A DNA stretch of 64,000 bases from Bacteroidales bacterium (GTDB lineage: Bacteria; Bacteroidota; Bacteroidia; Bacteroidales; UBA932), in the NCBI GenBank assembly GCA_017550655.1, contig JAFZOK010000013.1:248001-312000 (forward strand), in the 5' to 3' direction. The translations under genes and the position numbers were made by a program. A model generated the notes under the pieces. It was not told where the DNA came from and did no database searches. It was given only the letters and a program-made list of their open reading frames with translations. Shown here one piece after another: positions 1 to 7,838 of this stretch (position 1 is the first letter of the stretch; every line of letters starts with the position of its first letter).

Positions 1-1
1 A

Positions 2-316
2 GAGGTTGACTACACCTCGATCTCCGAATATAGTGGAACTGCCGACGCCACCATTGTCTATACGGGAACACTCGACGCAACAGGAAGCACGATGACAATA
101 AACTTTACCACCCCATATACTTACAAGGGGGGCAATCTTCTCATCGGTGTTTATCAGATTGCAACTGCTTCTTACTATGACGCTATTTTCTACGGTCAGG
201 AAGCCTCAGGAGCTTGCGTTCAGGGATATAAAGAATCCAGCCTTGACGAAGTCCCTTGCGAACAGCGCGACTTCCTGCCAAAGACCACATTCCACTTCAG
301 TCCGTTAGGGTATTAA
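2..316 (+). CDS. C-terminal end of a probable secreted or surface protein (partial)
   Basis: An open frame runs from the window edge to a TAA at 314-316, so only the last ~104 residues are visible and the start lies outside. The segment is rich in Gly, Thr, Ser and Tyr, with alternating beta-strand-like stretches (INFTTPYTYKGGNLLIGVY) and a closing PKTTFHFSP motif. Such ends are common in large secreted Bacteroidales proteins built of beta-sandwich adhesin domains. This is family resemblance only; no catalytic motif is visible and no function is assigned. No obvious terminator separates it from the hip promoter that follows. Confidence 0.6.
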   Translation, partial: EVDYTSISEYSGTADATIVYTGTLDATGSTMTINFTTPYTYKGGNLLIGVYQIATASYYDAIFYGQEASGACVQGYKESSLDEVPCEQRDFLPKTTFHFSPLGY

Positions 317-322
317 TAAGTA

Positions 323-394
323 TAAAATATTACACTTTTTCTTTGCAAATAAGACCTTTTTTGCTACTTTTGTCATAGAAAGTATAATATTTTA
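323..394 (+). promoter_or_regulatory. hip operon promoter flanked by inverted operator sites
   Basis: A complete Bacteroidota promoter is present: TTTG at 342-345, a 19-nt spacer, then TACTTTTG (TAnnTTTG) at 365-372, 28 nt before the hipB ATG. It is bracketed by two inverted copies of one 14-mer, TAAAATATTACACT at 323-336 and AGTATAATATTTTA at 381-394 (13 of 14 positions complementary). Autoregulation by HipB binding both sites is inferred from the layout and from known hipB systems. Confidence 0.75.
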
Positions 395-399
395 GACAA

Positions 400-615
400 A
401 TGAACCTGGCTTCAACAATAAAATCGCGGAGAAAAACTTTAGGTATTTCCCAAAACGACCTTGCGGAAATGGCTGGAGTGTCCTTGGCTACGGTTAAAAA
501 CCTGGAAAGGGGAAAATGCAACCCTTCCTATGAAAACCTTATAAAGATCCTGGATGTGCTGGGGCTTGAAATGGAGTTTAGGGTAAAGAGTCCTTTCTAT
601 AACCAAAATAATTGA
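400..615 (+). CDS. hipB: HipB-like XRE helix-turn-helix antitoxin/repressor
   Basis: A 71-residue protein that is almost entirely one XRE/Cro helix-turn-helix: SRRKTLGISQNDLAEMAGVS, then LATVKNLERGKCNPSYENLIKIL. The length fits HipB antitoxins, which act as DNA-binding autorepressors and as part of the complex that restrains the HipA/HipT kinase. It is the first gene of a tightly packed trio: its TGA (613-615) lies 2 nt before the next ATG. Its own promoter and paired operator-like repeats lie directly upstream. The call rests on the HTH pattern plus the hipA-type neighbours; the HTH alone would be generic. Confidence 0.85.
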   Translation: MNLASTIKSRRKTLGISQNDLAEMAGVSLATVKNLERGKCNPSYENLIKILDVLGLEMEFRVKSPFYNQNN

Positions 616-617
616 AT

Positions 618-944
618 ATGAGACAGCTTGCCGTATATTCAAATAACAGGTTTGCGGGTGTGCTTACGGAAAAAGTCCCGGGAAAGGGATATACCTTTTC
701 CTATGACCCAGATTACATAAAGACCGGCGCAAACCCGATATCCGTTAATTTTCCGTTGAGAAAAGAATCCTATGAATCAGACGATCTGTTTCCGTTTTTC
801 ATAAACCTTCTGCCGGAGGGGGCCAACAGGAAAACAGTTTGCCGCTTTTACAAAATAGATGAAAACGATTATTTCGGCCTTCTTGATTTCTTTGCCGGAA
901 AAGATATCATCGGAGCCGTAAACCTCAGAAAAATCCAACCATGA
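618..944 (+). CDS. HipS-like protein (free-standing HipA N-terminal subdomain)
   Basis: 108 residues matching only the N-subdomain 1 (couple_hipA) part of HipA: a beta-rich start followed by PISVNFPLRKESYESDDLFPF, FINLLPEG and DYFGLLDFFAGKDIIGAVNL. In classical hipBA this segment is fused to the kinase. Here it ends with a stop and the kinase starts in an ATGA overlap (941-944), the arrangement of three-gene hipBST systems in which HipS is the antitoxin proper. The protein has no Trp, although a Trp of E. coli HipS is known to insert into the HipT active site, so inhibition may differ. ATG 618 is preferred over an in-frame TTG at 612. Confidence 0.8.
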   Translation: MRQLAVYSNNRFAGVLTEKVPGKGYTFSYDPDYIKTGANPISVNFPLRKESYESDDLFPFFINLLPEGANRKTVCRFYKIDENDYFGLLDFFAGKDIIGAVNLRKIQP

Positions 945-1876
945 ACAAAGATTTGTTTGGAGGAAAAAAAGTATCTCCTTTTTTGGATTTCAGTTTTTCA
1001 GACCAGAAAAAGAACGGGGAGTATCCCGTTTCCGCAGGAAGGATTTCCGTTTCCGGTGTTCAGGAAAAGTTTGGGGCTGTAGTGGAAAAAGGAAAAATCC
1101 GTCTCTGCAGGGAAGGAGAGCAATCCACATACATACTCAAGCCGGCACCTTTGGACAACAGTTTGTCAAACCGCAATTATCTTCCGGCAAACGAGTTCCT
1201 TACAATGCAGATTGCATCTTTGGCGTACGGCATTAAAACCGCCCTCTGCGGCTTATGCTTCTCAAAAGACGGCCACGGCATCTACATCACAAAGCGTTTT
1301 GACATTCTTCCGGATGGGACAAAAAGTGAGATGGAAGATATGGCTTCCATACTTAACAAAAGCGAGATGGATGGCGGGTCTTATTTCAAATACAGCGGAT
1401 GTTACGAAGATATTGCCAGAGGCATCAAGAACACCGTTTCCGCCTGGAGCGTAGATCTTGAGATTTTCTTTAACCAGGTGGTTTTCAATTATATTTATGG
1501 TAATTCAGATGCCCATCTCAGGAATTTTTCAATTATCCGCATCGCCGAGGATTACCGCCTTGCTCCCGCTTATGACCTTATAAATACCGCGTTGCACATA
1601 GGTGGAGATGATTTTGCACTAAACGGGGGTCTGTCTTCAAACATTCTTAAAAGTGACGCATACCAGACTACCGGACACCCTTGCCGATTGGATTTTGATC
1701 GGTTTGGCCTGCAAATTGGGCTTAAACCTCGGCGCATAGAAAGGATACTGGATCGTTACACTTCAATTCCGGACACTGCTCTTGAGTTGATAAAGGGTTC
1801 TCTCCTCAGCGATAAACTCAAAAGAATCTATCTCCGCATCGTCAAGGAAAGAACCGCCCGATTTAACAGGGGTTGA
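941..1876 (+). CDS. HipT-like serine/threonine kinase toxin
   Basis: 311 residues corresponding to the HipA catalytic domain without the N-subdomain. The Gly-rich loop region reads RISVSGVQEKFG (residues 34-45), with an S36-V37-S38 pair like the autophosphorylated SxS motif of HipT. YGNSDAHLRNFSII holds the catalytic Asp and the metal-binding Asn, and APAYDLINT is the DFG-equivalent. Known HipA/HipT enzymes phosphorylate aminoacyl-tRNA synthetases (GltX or TrpS) and stop growth; the target here is unknown. It is translationally coupled to the HipS-like gene and followed by a terminator hairpin at 1934-1970. Confidence 0.85.
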   Translation: MNKDLFGGKKVSPFLDFSFSDQKKNGEYPVSAGRISVSGVQEKFGAVVEKGKIRLCREGEQSTYILKPAPLDNSLSNRNYLPANEFLTMQIASLAYGIKTALCGLCFSKDGHGIYITKRFDILPDGTKSEMEDMASILNKSEMDGGSYFKYSGCYEDIARGIKNTVSAWSVDLEIFFNQVVFNYIYGNSDAHLRNFSIIRIAEDYRLAPAYDLINTALHIGGDDFALNGGLSSNILKSDAYQTTGHPCRLDFDRFGLQIGLKPRRIERILDRYTSIPDTALELIKGSLLSDKLKRIYLRIVKERTARFNRG

Positions 1877-1933
1877 GGTGTTCACCCACTTTTCGTAAAG
1901 CCGACACCCATTCTGACAGGCCCTGGGGCTATT

Positions 1934-1970
1934 TGTCTCAAATCTTTTTACGATTTGAGACACTTTTTTA
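1934..1970 (+). terminator. Rho-independent terminator after the hip operon
   Basis: A perfect 11-bp hairpin, TGTCTCAAATC at 1934-1944 and GATTTGAGACA at 1952-1962, with a 7-nt loop and followed by CTTTTTTA. It lies 58 nt after the kinase stop and separates the hip operon from the surface-protein locus. Confidence 0.8.
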
Positions 1971-2005
1971 CACGTTCTGTGGCGGAGAAGGAAAAACACC
2001 CTTCC

Positions 2006-2028
2006 TAAATTTGAATATTCTATTCAAA
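2006..2028 (+). promoter_or_regulatory. Probable promoter of the peptide/lipoprotein locus with dyad at the start site
   Basis: TAAATTTG at 2006-2013 fits the Bacteroidota -7 box; no good TTTG -33 box is visible. A perfect dyad TTTGAATA-TTC-TATTCAAA (2010-2028) overlaps the end of the box and the expected start site, a place where a bound protein would block initiation. The leader to the first small ORF is about 65 nt. Confidence 0.5.
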
Positions 2029-2084
2029 AAAAATGCAGCCCCGAAAACGGCAATTATCTGAAATAATCAATAAAAATCACAGAT

Positions 2085-2234
2085 ATGAAAAAAATCGGAA
2101 AACAGTTTTATACCTCGCCCTCGATAAGGGTATTTGAGGTGGCTCAACAGGGTGTTCTCTGCCAAAATAGCGGAGACACGGAAGGATACCACGAAGGAGA
2201 AGAGTATGATGACGATGATTTCAATTCAAACTAA
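2085..2234 (+). CDS. Small acidic peptide, paralogue of the one at 5301
   Basis: A 49-residue ORF beginning MKKIGKQFYTSPSIRVFEV, with a central QQGVLCQNSGD and a strongly acidic tail ending DDDDFNSN. It has no signal peptide or membrane segment. A 47-residue paralogue sits in the same place before the next lipoprotein gene, sharing the MKK(I/V)xKQ(F/L)Y start, the (Q/E)QG or QEG-(V/I)-(L/V)C core, SGD, an acidic tail and DFN. The stop at 2232-2234 is 16 nt before the lipoprotein ATG, so the two are almost certainly cotranscribed. Similar short peptides are often seen beside fimbrillin-type genes in Bacteroidales; their function is not known to me. Confidence 0.75.
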   Translation: MKKIGKQFYTSPSIRVFEVAQQGVLCQNSGDTEGYHEGEEYDDDDFNSN

Positions 2235-2250
2235 TCGCGGAGGAAAAGTC

Positions 2251-5200
2251 ATGAAAAAGTCAATTTATATTCTTATCGCTATAAGTGCAGGACTTCTCTA
2301 CTCCTGCGCAAAAGAGGACAAGGCTTTGACCGAGACCGAAACTCCTCCTCAAAACAGGATTGTCTTTACAGCCACCACAGAACCGGCCACGAAAACCGCT
2401 CTGGAGGCGGACGGCAGTGGAGGGTACAATGTTGCCTGGAGGAGCGGAGACCAGATTGCCATATCAAATTCACCTTCCAGCTGGACCCGTCAGATGATCT
2501 ATTCCACAACCAGCAACACCACACACGCCGATTTCACTTATGTCAGCGGAGACCAGTGGACGGGAGAATATTACGCTTTTTACCCGGCCGACTGGTGGAC
2601 TTCAAGCACCGCCGCTTATCCTGTGACACAGTACTATGTTCCCGGAAATATTCCTAAAACCCCTATGGCTGCTTGTAGCAATACCACCAGCCTCCAGTTC
2701 AGGAACATTGGTGGCCTGGTCAAGATAAACCTGAAGACCACACTTTCTGGTCAGAAAGTCCAGAAAATATACCTTTATTCCGAATCCAACAGCCTTAGCG
2801 GAAGTATTACGAATATGTATCAGGTCATGACGGCAGACCCGCCGATAGCCGCAACTATGGACCCGAACAGCCCGGCTCAGCACCCGGTAGTACTGGAATG
2901 CGGAAACGATGGAGTGGCTATAGGCTCCGACCCTACCCCGTTCTATATCGCCGTACCGGCAACCACCTATACCAGCTTCCAGATTTCGGTGATCACAACC
3001 GAAGGCATAAAGCAGGATTTCAGAATCAAGTCAGACAGAAGCGTTGTGGTGGAAAGAAGCGCCGTAACCAATATCAACCTCACTTTCACCAAAACAGAAG
3101 AGATTATAGACCTGAGTGAAAAAGAATCGGCAAACACCTACATGGTAACCGAGAGCGGTTACTACAAGTTCAAGGCTACCGTTAAGGGTAACGGAGGCCT
3201 GGATCCTGTAACCGGAACAAAGGCCACGGAGATCAACAAGAGCGACATTAGCGGAGTGGTTGCCCTCTGGGAAGTCCAGCAAAGAGGCATGGGAATCAGG
3301 TTTGACAGCAATATACAGGAGTACGAGCTGTCTTATCACGATGGTTATGTTTATTTCCACTCCTTAAGCAAGGGCGCCGTCTATGTTGCCGTCTACAAGG
3401 ACAAGGAAGGCGGAACGGATGGTGTCTATGACAAGGATATCGACGAGATACTCTGGAGCTGGCTGATATGGTCAACCTATGCACCGGGAAAAATAATTTA
3501 CAACGGCAATGCGTTCATGGACCGCAATATCGGCTCCCTCTATGAGGGCTGGTGGGAAGGAAAGGGCTACAATGGCGGTTTCAGCTATCAGTGGGGAAGG
3601 CCTGCACCGTTCGCTACTTCATTAGGGCAAGCCTATACTCCATTCAATTACATCCCTCAAAGAACTAATGTCTTCTCATTTGAGAACATAGGAAACGGAA
3701 CTACCGTAGACCACGCCACCTCACATCCTGTCACATTCTTCTACCACGGCAGCAGAAGTAACTGGATGCCGGATGCCTCAACTTGCATGACACTTTGGTC
3801 AGATAACGTCAAAACCATTTATGACCCGTCTCCAATTGGATGGAAAGTTCCTTCAAAGGCCCAGCTGACCGGAATTACATCGGCCATGAGCTTCTATGGA
3901 ACCGGTTTTATTGGCCCTGCCTGCGATTCGGATTTCGGATATGGAAATCCAGGTTCCGTTTTGCTATGGAGCAGCACCTGTGACGACAGTGACGGTTTCA
4001 TCGGAGCCTGGGCAAACGCCTATGGTTCAATGTATAAAAAATACGGGAGCTGGCCTGACGTATATATGATGGCCGGAATGCCTATACGTCCGGTTCAGGA
4101 TGAGGCTTCCATGACATACGCTGACCTCAGCGCAGAGGAAACAGCCAACTGCTACATAATTTCCGGTTCCGGAGACTATAAGTTCAAGGCTACCGTAAGA
4201 GGTAACGGAGCCGCTACGCTTGCCGGCGTCAGCAAAACCATAAGCCCGTCTGAAATCGCTTCGGCTAGTCTTCTTTGGGCAAGTTACGGCACCTCTACCG
4301 CCCCGGCAGAGGCTGAAATGCTTTATGGTGTCCGCTATGAAGACGGTTATGTATATTTCCACGTTCCTGAAACCTTCCATGAAGGCAATGCTGTTATTGC
4401 TATCAAGAATTCCGGCGGAACGATTCTCTGGAGCTGGCACCTGTGGTTTACCACAACCGACCTTGCCAGCCTTGCCCAGACTTACAATAGCGGCGCCGTA
4501 TTTATGGACCGCAACCTTGGAGCGTTGACCAGAACCCATAGCAACGCCAACACCTTCGATTACGGTCTTATGTACCAGTGGGGAAGAAAAGATCCGTTCC
4601 AGAATGCCGTTCTCCCAGGATTTAACGACGGTTACGTATCTTCAAGCGACTGGGCTACCTGTTACATTCCAGCCACTCTTGGAGCGGCCGAACAACGCAC
4701 TATTATGGCAAACCCTACGGTAGCCTCAATGGTTGCATATCCAACTACCTTCAGCAGAGGATCCTACGCAAACAGCAATTTCGACTACGACAACTGGGCT
4801 ACAGACATTACCGAAGATCTGTGGCAGGAAAGCAAAACCATCTTTGACCCTTGTCCTTCCGGATGGAAAGTACCTGACAAGAGCGCCTGGAACGATCAGT
4901 TCGTCGTTTGGCTGGATGGGCATAGTTTCTATCAAGACGGTTTTTATATTGATGAAGGTGGAATTAAATGCCGCTTCCCTGGCATTGCCGCCCGTATGCC
5001 TAATGCTGTCTACGGATATCACGGAAGCCAATCCTACAAACTTATAAATGGAGAGGGAGCCCTTGAAAGAACGAGCAATTATCACGTTATCGTATGGGCT
5101 CAAAACGGTGTGCTGTTAAAAGAGAAATTCTATTACGAGGAGAATGGTGGAGGTATGTATGGCTTCACCCCAAATCCTACCGGAGTTTATAACTATTCAG

Positions 5201-5265
5201 ACTTTGGAAACGTCCGCAATTTGTACAAGACCAGAGGCGGTAGCGTACGCTGCGTAAGGGAATAA
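2251..5265 (+). CDS. Large fimbrillin/FISUMP-type surface lipoprotein with two C-terminal repeats
   Basis: 1004 residues from ATG 2251, preceded by GGAGG. Residues 1-19 form a lipoprotein signal peptide (LLYSC, Cys19) followed by AKED, compatible with surface export. Residues ~30-285 resemble fimbrillin-like (Mfa-like) domains, with EPATKTALE and WRSGDQIAI. Two homologous blocks follow, ~288-617 and ~624-1004, each with a (D)LSxxExAN start, YKFKATVxGNG, a MDRN(I/L)G motif, YQWGR and a DPxPxGWKVP motif typical of FISUMP/TIGR02145 domains. Block 2 keeps NCY, DPCP and VRCV; block 1 has NTY, DPSP and IRPV. A surface or fimbrial-tip adhesin role is inferred from the family. It is second in the module after the 49-residue peptide. 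Confidence 0.85.
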   Translation: MKKSIYILIAISAGLLYSCAKEDKALTETETPPQNRIVFTATTEPATKTALEADGSGGYNVAWRSGDQIAISNSPSSWTRQMIYSTTSNTTHADFTYVSGDQWTGEYYAFYPADWWTSSTAAYPVTQYYVPGNIPKTPMAACSNTTSLQFRNIGGLVKINLKTTLSGQKVQKIYLYSESNSLSGSITNMYQVMTADPPIAATMDPNSPAQHPVVLECGNDGVAIGSDPTPFYIAVPATTYTSFQISVITTEGIKQDFRIKSDRSVVVERSAVTNINLTFTKTEEIIDLSEKESANTYMVTESGYYKFKATVKGNGGLDPVTGTKATEINKSDISGVVALWEVQQRGMGIRFDSNIQEYELSYHDGYVYFHSLSKGAVYVAVYKDKEGGTDGVYDKDIDEILWSWLIWSTYAPGKIIYNGNAFMDRNIGSLYEGWWEGKGYNGGFSYQWGRPAPFATSLGQAYTPFNYIPQRTNVFSFENIGNGTTVDHATSHPVTFFYHGSRSNWMPDASTCMTLWSDNVKTIYDPSPIGWKVPSKAQLTGITSAMSFYGTGFIGPACDSDFGYGNPGSVLLWSSTCDDSDGFIGAWANAYGSMYKKYGSWPDVYMMAGMPIRPVQDEASMTYADLSAEETANCYIISGSGDYKFKATVRGNGAATLAGVSKTISPSEIASASLLWASYGTSTAPAEAEMLYGVRYEDGYVYFHVPETFHEGNAVIAIKNSGGTILWSWHLWFTTTDLASLAQTYNSGAVFMDRNLGALTRTHSNANTFDYGLMYQWGRKDPFQNAVLPGFNDGYVSSSDWATCYIPATLGAAEQRTIMANPTVASMVAYPTTFSRGSYANSNFDYDNWATDITEDLWQESKTIFDPCPSGWKVPDKSAWNDQFVVWLDGHSFYQDGFYIDEGGIKCRFPGIAARMPNAVYGYHGSQSYKLINGEGALERTSNYHVIVWAQNGVLLKEKFYYEENGGGMYGFTPNPTGVYNYSDFGNVRNLYKTRGGSVRCVRE

Positions 5266-5300
5266 ATTCTTTCAATGATGTTTTATAAAAGATCATATCG

Positions 5301-5444
5301 ATGAAAAAGGTTGTAAAACAGCTTTATGAAGCGCCTTCCCTAGAGTTCCAGGACCTGGAGCAGGAGGGCATTGTCTGCGCAAGCGGAGATAATGAGGATT
5401 TCGGCGACGGAGATGATTATGGAGAAGGAGATTTCAATGCTTAG
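5301..5444 (+). CDS. Small acidic peptide, paralogue of the one at 2085
   Basis: A 47-residue ORF beginning MKKVVKQLYEAPSLEFQ, continuing QEGIVCASGDNEDFG and ending in an acidic GEGDFNA tail. It lacks a signal sequence. The TAG at 5442-5444 is 12 nt before the ATG of the second lipoprotein and overlaps its GGGAGG ribosome-binding region. The same pairing occurs at 2085/2251, so peptide plus lipoprotein appears to be the duplicated unit. It is too short for most gene callers. Conservation of the Cys-x-x-Ser-Gly-Asp core and acidic tail between the copies argues that it is translated. Function unknown. Confidence 0.75.
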   Translation: MKKVVKQLYEAPSLEFQDLEQEGIVCASGDNEDFGDGDDYGEGDFNA

Positions 5445-5456
5445 GGAGGGACGGTT

Positions 5457-7802
5457 ATGAAAAAGTTTTTTGCAATAATTATCGCGATTAGCGCAGGACT
5501 GTCCGTTTCCTGCTCAAAGGAAGATGTAGCTGTAAATCAGAAAAAAGTTGCGTTCAAAGCAACAGCAGAGCCCGCAACAAAGACCGCTCTGAATGGCAAT
5601 AAAGTTGTCTGGCAGAACGGAGACCAGATCACAGTTGTAGACGGAGCTTCAAATGTTGGTGTTTATTCCACAACCAGCACCACTTCTCACGCTGATTTCA
5701 CATTTGAAAGCGGAACAGAGGCTACAACTCCTGATTATAAGGCATATTATCCGGTAACGATGTATAACTCAGGCACGCCAACCCTCCCTGCAATCCAGAA
5801 TTATGTGGAGGGCAACATTTCCAGCTCGCCGATGTATGCGGAGAGTTCTACGGAAACCCTGGCATTCAAGAACATCTGCGGAATTGTCCGCCTTAATGTA
5901 AGCACCACACAAACCGGAAAGAAAGTGCGGAAGATTGTCCTTACAGCAGACCAGGGAATGAGCGGAGCCATCACCAATGCCGCAACCATTGCAACTGACA
6001 GTTATGTAGCAGCAGTTTCCGGTACTGCAGGCATTACGTTGGACTGCGGAGAAAGTGGAGTGGAGATTGGCAGCACAGCTAAACCGTTTCATATAGCTGT
6101 TCCTCAAAACTCTTATTCATCGCTGAGTATTACAGTTATTACAACGGATGGAGAATATCAGGTGCGCACAGCCAACAAGAATATTGCAATTACCAGAAGC
6201 AGCATAACAGACATTACACTGGCTTTCAGCAACATGCAAAGCGTGGGAGGATTGGTTCACTACTGGCCGTTTGACGGAAATGCCAAAGATATCGTGGGTG
6301 GCGTGGATGCAACCGTTTATGGAGCAACGCTGACTACAGACCGTTTCGGAAACGAGAACGGCGCTTACTATTTTGACGGCAATGACAAAATGATTGCGCC
6401 TGGTGCTGCCGAGTTTGGAACCTCTTCATTTACGGCAAATATCTGGGTGAACAGCACTCAAACTTATGGCTCTGGAAACCTGATGAGGACAGATGGCGGA
6501 TATTACAAAGGATGGCTGCTCCGTTTCAACGGCGGAAGGCTTGAAATCTGGGAGGGCAGAACCAGCAACTATGCATTTGTGTCCGGCACTTCTTATGCTG
6601 ACGGCAACTGGCACATGGTAACCTTTGTAAGAGATGTGGAAAATAAGGTCGGTAAACTTTATGTGGATGGAAGCTACGTCGGTTGCTATAACATGACCGG
6701 CAGCATCAACGACGTTAGCAATGAACTCCGTTTCGGAACTTATGGAGATGGAGAATATTACAGCGGCAAGATGGATGACGCCCGTCTGTATGACAAGGCC
6801 CTTAACGATGCGGAGGTGTTGGCTTTATATAATGACACCGACCCTTATACTGACCTCAGCGAAACAGAAGCGGCAAACTGTTATCTAGTTCCCACTGCAG
6901 GAATGTACAAGTTCAAGGCTACATTAAAAGGAAACGGCGCTGCAGATTTGGGTGGCATAAGCAAGGATACGGATCCCGCTGACATAAATACCGCTTCTCT
7001 CGTTTGGGCCACTTTCAACACGACGGTTGCTCCAGCGGATGGTGAACTTATTAAGAATATCTGCTATTCCAATAGCTATGTATATTTCTCTACTGGAGAT
7101 ACTTACAAGGAAGGAAATGCATTGATAGCCATTAAAGATGCATCCGATAAGATTCTCTGGAGTTGGCATCTGTGGTTTGAAAGTGACAACCTTGTATCCT
7201 TGGCCCAGACTTATCCGACTTCCGGTTATGTGGTGATGGACCGTAACCTTGGAGCCTTGACCAATTGCTATGCTGCAGACAATGCCCTTGATTTCGGCTT
7301 TGCCTATCAGCATGGCCGTAAGGATCCGTTCATGATGACTGCATCCAGAACAACTTATACACAACTCGGAGTTTTAGGTACCTATACGTCTTCTGCCGGA
7401 TCATCTACCGTTGCAAGCAGCATAGAGCGTCCAACCGTTGTTTTCGGAACAGATTCCTGGGGAGGAAATTCGGATCTCTGGTCTGCCGCATCCAAAACAA
7501 TATTTGACCCATGTCCTCCTGGTTGGCATGTTGCTCCGGGAAATATGGTTTCAGGACAATGGAGTTTGTTTACCATTCCGGACAACGACTGGAGTACCTA
7601 TCACGGGCTTATGTTCAACGGCGTGGCTTGGTGGCCGGCTACTGGAGACCGGTGGGGAGCCAATCACAATAACACAGGAACAACCCTTCGTGTCTGGGCC
7701 GATATCAGCGGGTGTGATATTGCATCAGACAATGGATCAACTCCACATAGAGATATTTCCAATCCTGGCCATGGCTACAGCGTACGCTGCGTAAGGCAAT
7801 AA
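5457..7802 (+). CDS. Fimbrillin/LamG/FISUMP-type surface lipoprotein
   Basis: 781 residues. The signal peptide ends at Cys19 (LSVSC) followed by SKED, nearly identical to the upstream lipoprotein. Residues ~25-258 are fimbrillin-like (EPATKTALN, VVWQNGDQITV). Residues ~264-455 form a LamG/concanavalin-like jelly-roll (GLVHYWPFDGNAKD, AYYFDGNDKM, DARLYDKALNDAEV). Residues ~464-781 form one FISUMP-type block with NCY, MDRNLGAL, YQHGRKDPF, DPCPPGWHV and a final SVRCVRQ. The LamG insert is absent from the first lipoprotein and may bind carbohydrate or protein ligands; this is inferred from the fold. Cotranscribed with the upstream peptide and probably with the regulator 36 nt downstream. Confidence 0.85.
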   Translation: MKKFFAIIIAISAGLSVSCSKEDVAVNQKKVAFKATAEPATKTALNGNKVVWQNGDQITVVDGASNVGVYSTTSTTSHADFTFESGTEATTPDYKAYYPVTMYNSGTPTLPAIQNYVEGNISSSPMYAESSTETLAFKNICGIVRLNVSTTQTGKKVRKIVLTADQGMSGAITNAATIATDSYVAAVSGTAGITLDCGESGVEIGSTAKPFHIAVPQNSYSSLSITVITTDGEYQVRTANKNIAITRSSITDITLAFSNMQSVGGLVHYWPFDGNAKDIVGGVDATVYGATLTTDRFGNENGAYYFDGNDKMIAPGAAEFGTSSFTANIWVNSTQTYGSGNLMRTDGGYYKGWLLRFNGGRLEIWEGRTSNYAFVSGTSYADGNWHMVTFVRDVENKVGKLYVDGSYVGCYNMTGSINDVSNELRFGTYGDGEYYSGKMDDARLYDKALNDAEVLALYNDTDPYTDLSETEAANCYLVPTAGMYKFKATLKGNGAADLGGISKDTDPADINTASLVWATFNTTVAPADGELIKNICYSNSYVYFSTGDTYKEGNALIAIKDASDKILWSWHLWFESDNLVSLAQTYPTSGYVVMDRNLGALTNCYAADNALDFGFAYQHGRKDPFMMTASRTTYTQLGVLGTYTSSAGSSTVASSIERPTVVFGTDSWGGNSDLWSAASKTIFDPCPPGWHVAPGNMVSGQWSLFTIPDNDWSTYHGLMFNGVAWWPATGDRWGANHNNTGTTLRVWADISGCDIASDNGSTPHRDISNPGHGYSVRCVRQ

Positions 7803-7838
7803 TTGCTAAATTTGGCTTAGGAATACTTCTGGAAAGTT

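Noticed and set aside
618-944. HipA gene broken by a frameshift
   Set aside because: The split falls at a domain boundary with a clean ATGA overlap and the kinase keeps the SxS motif, as in hipBST systems. A natural three-gene system is simpler.
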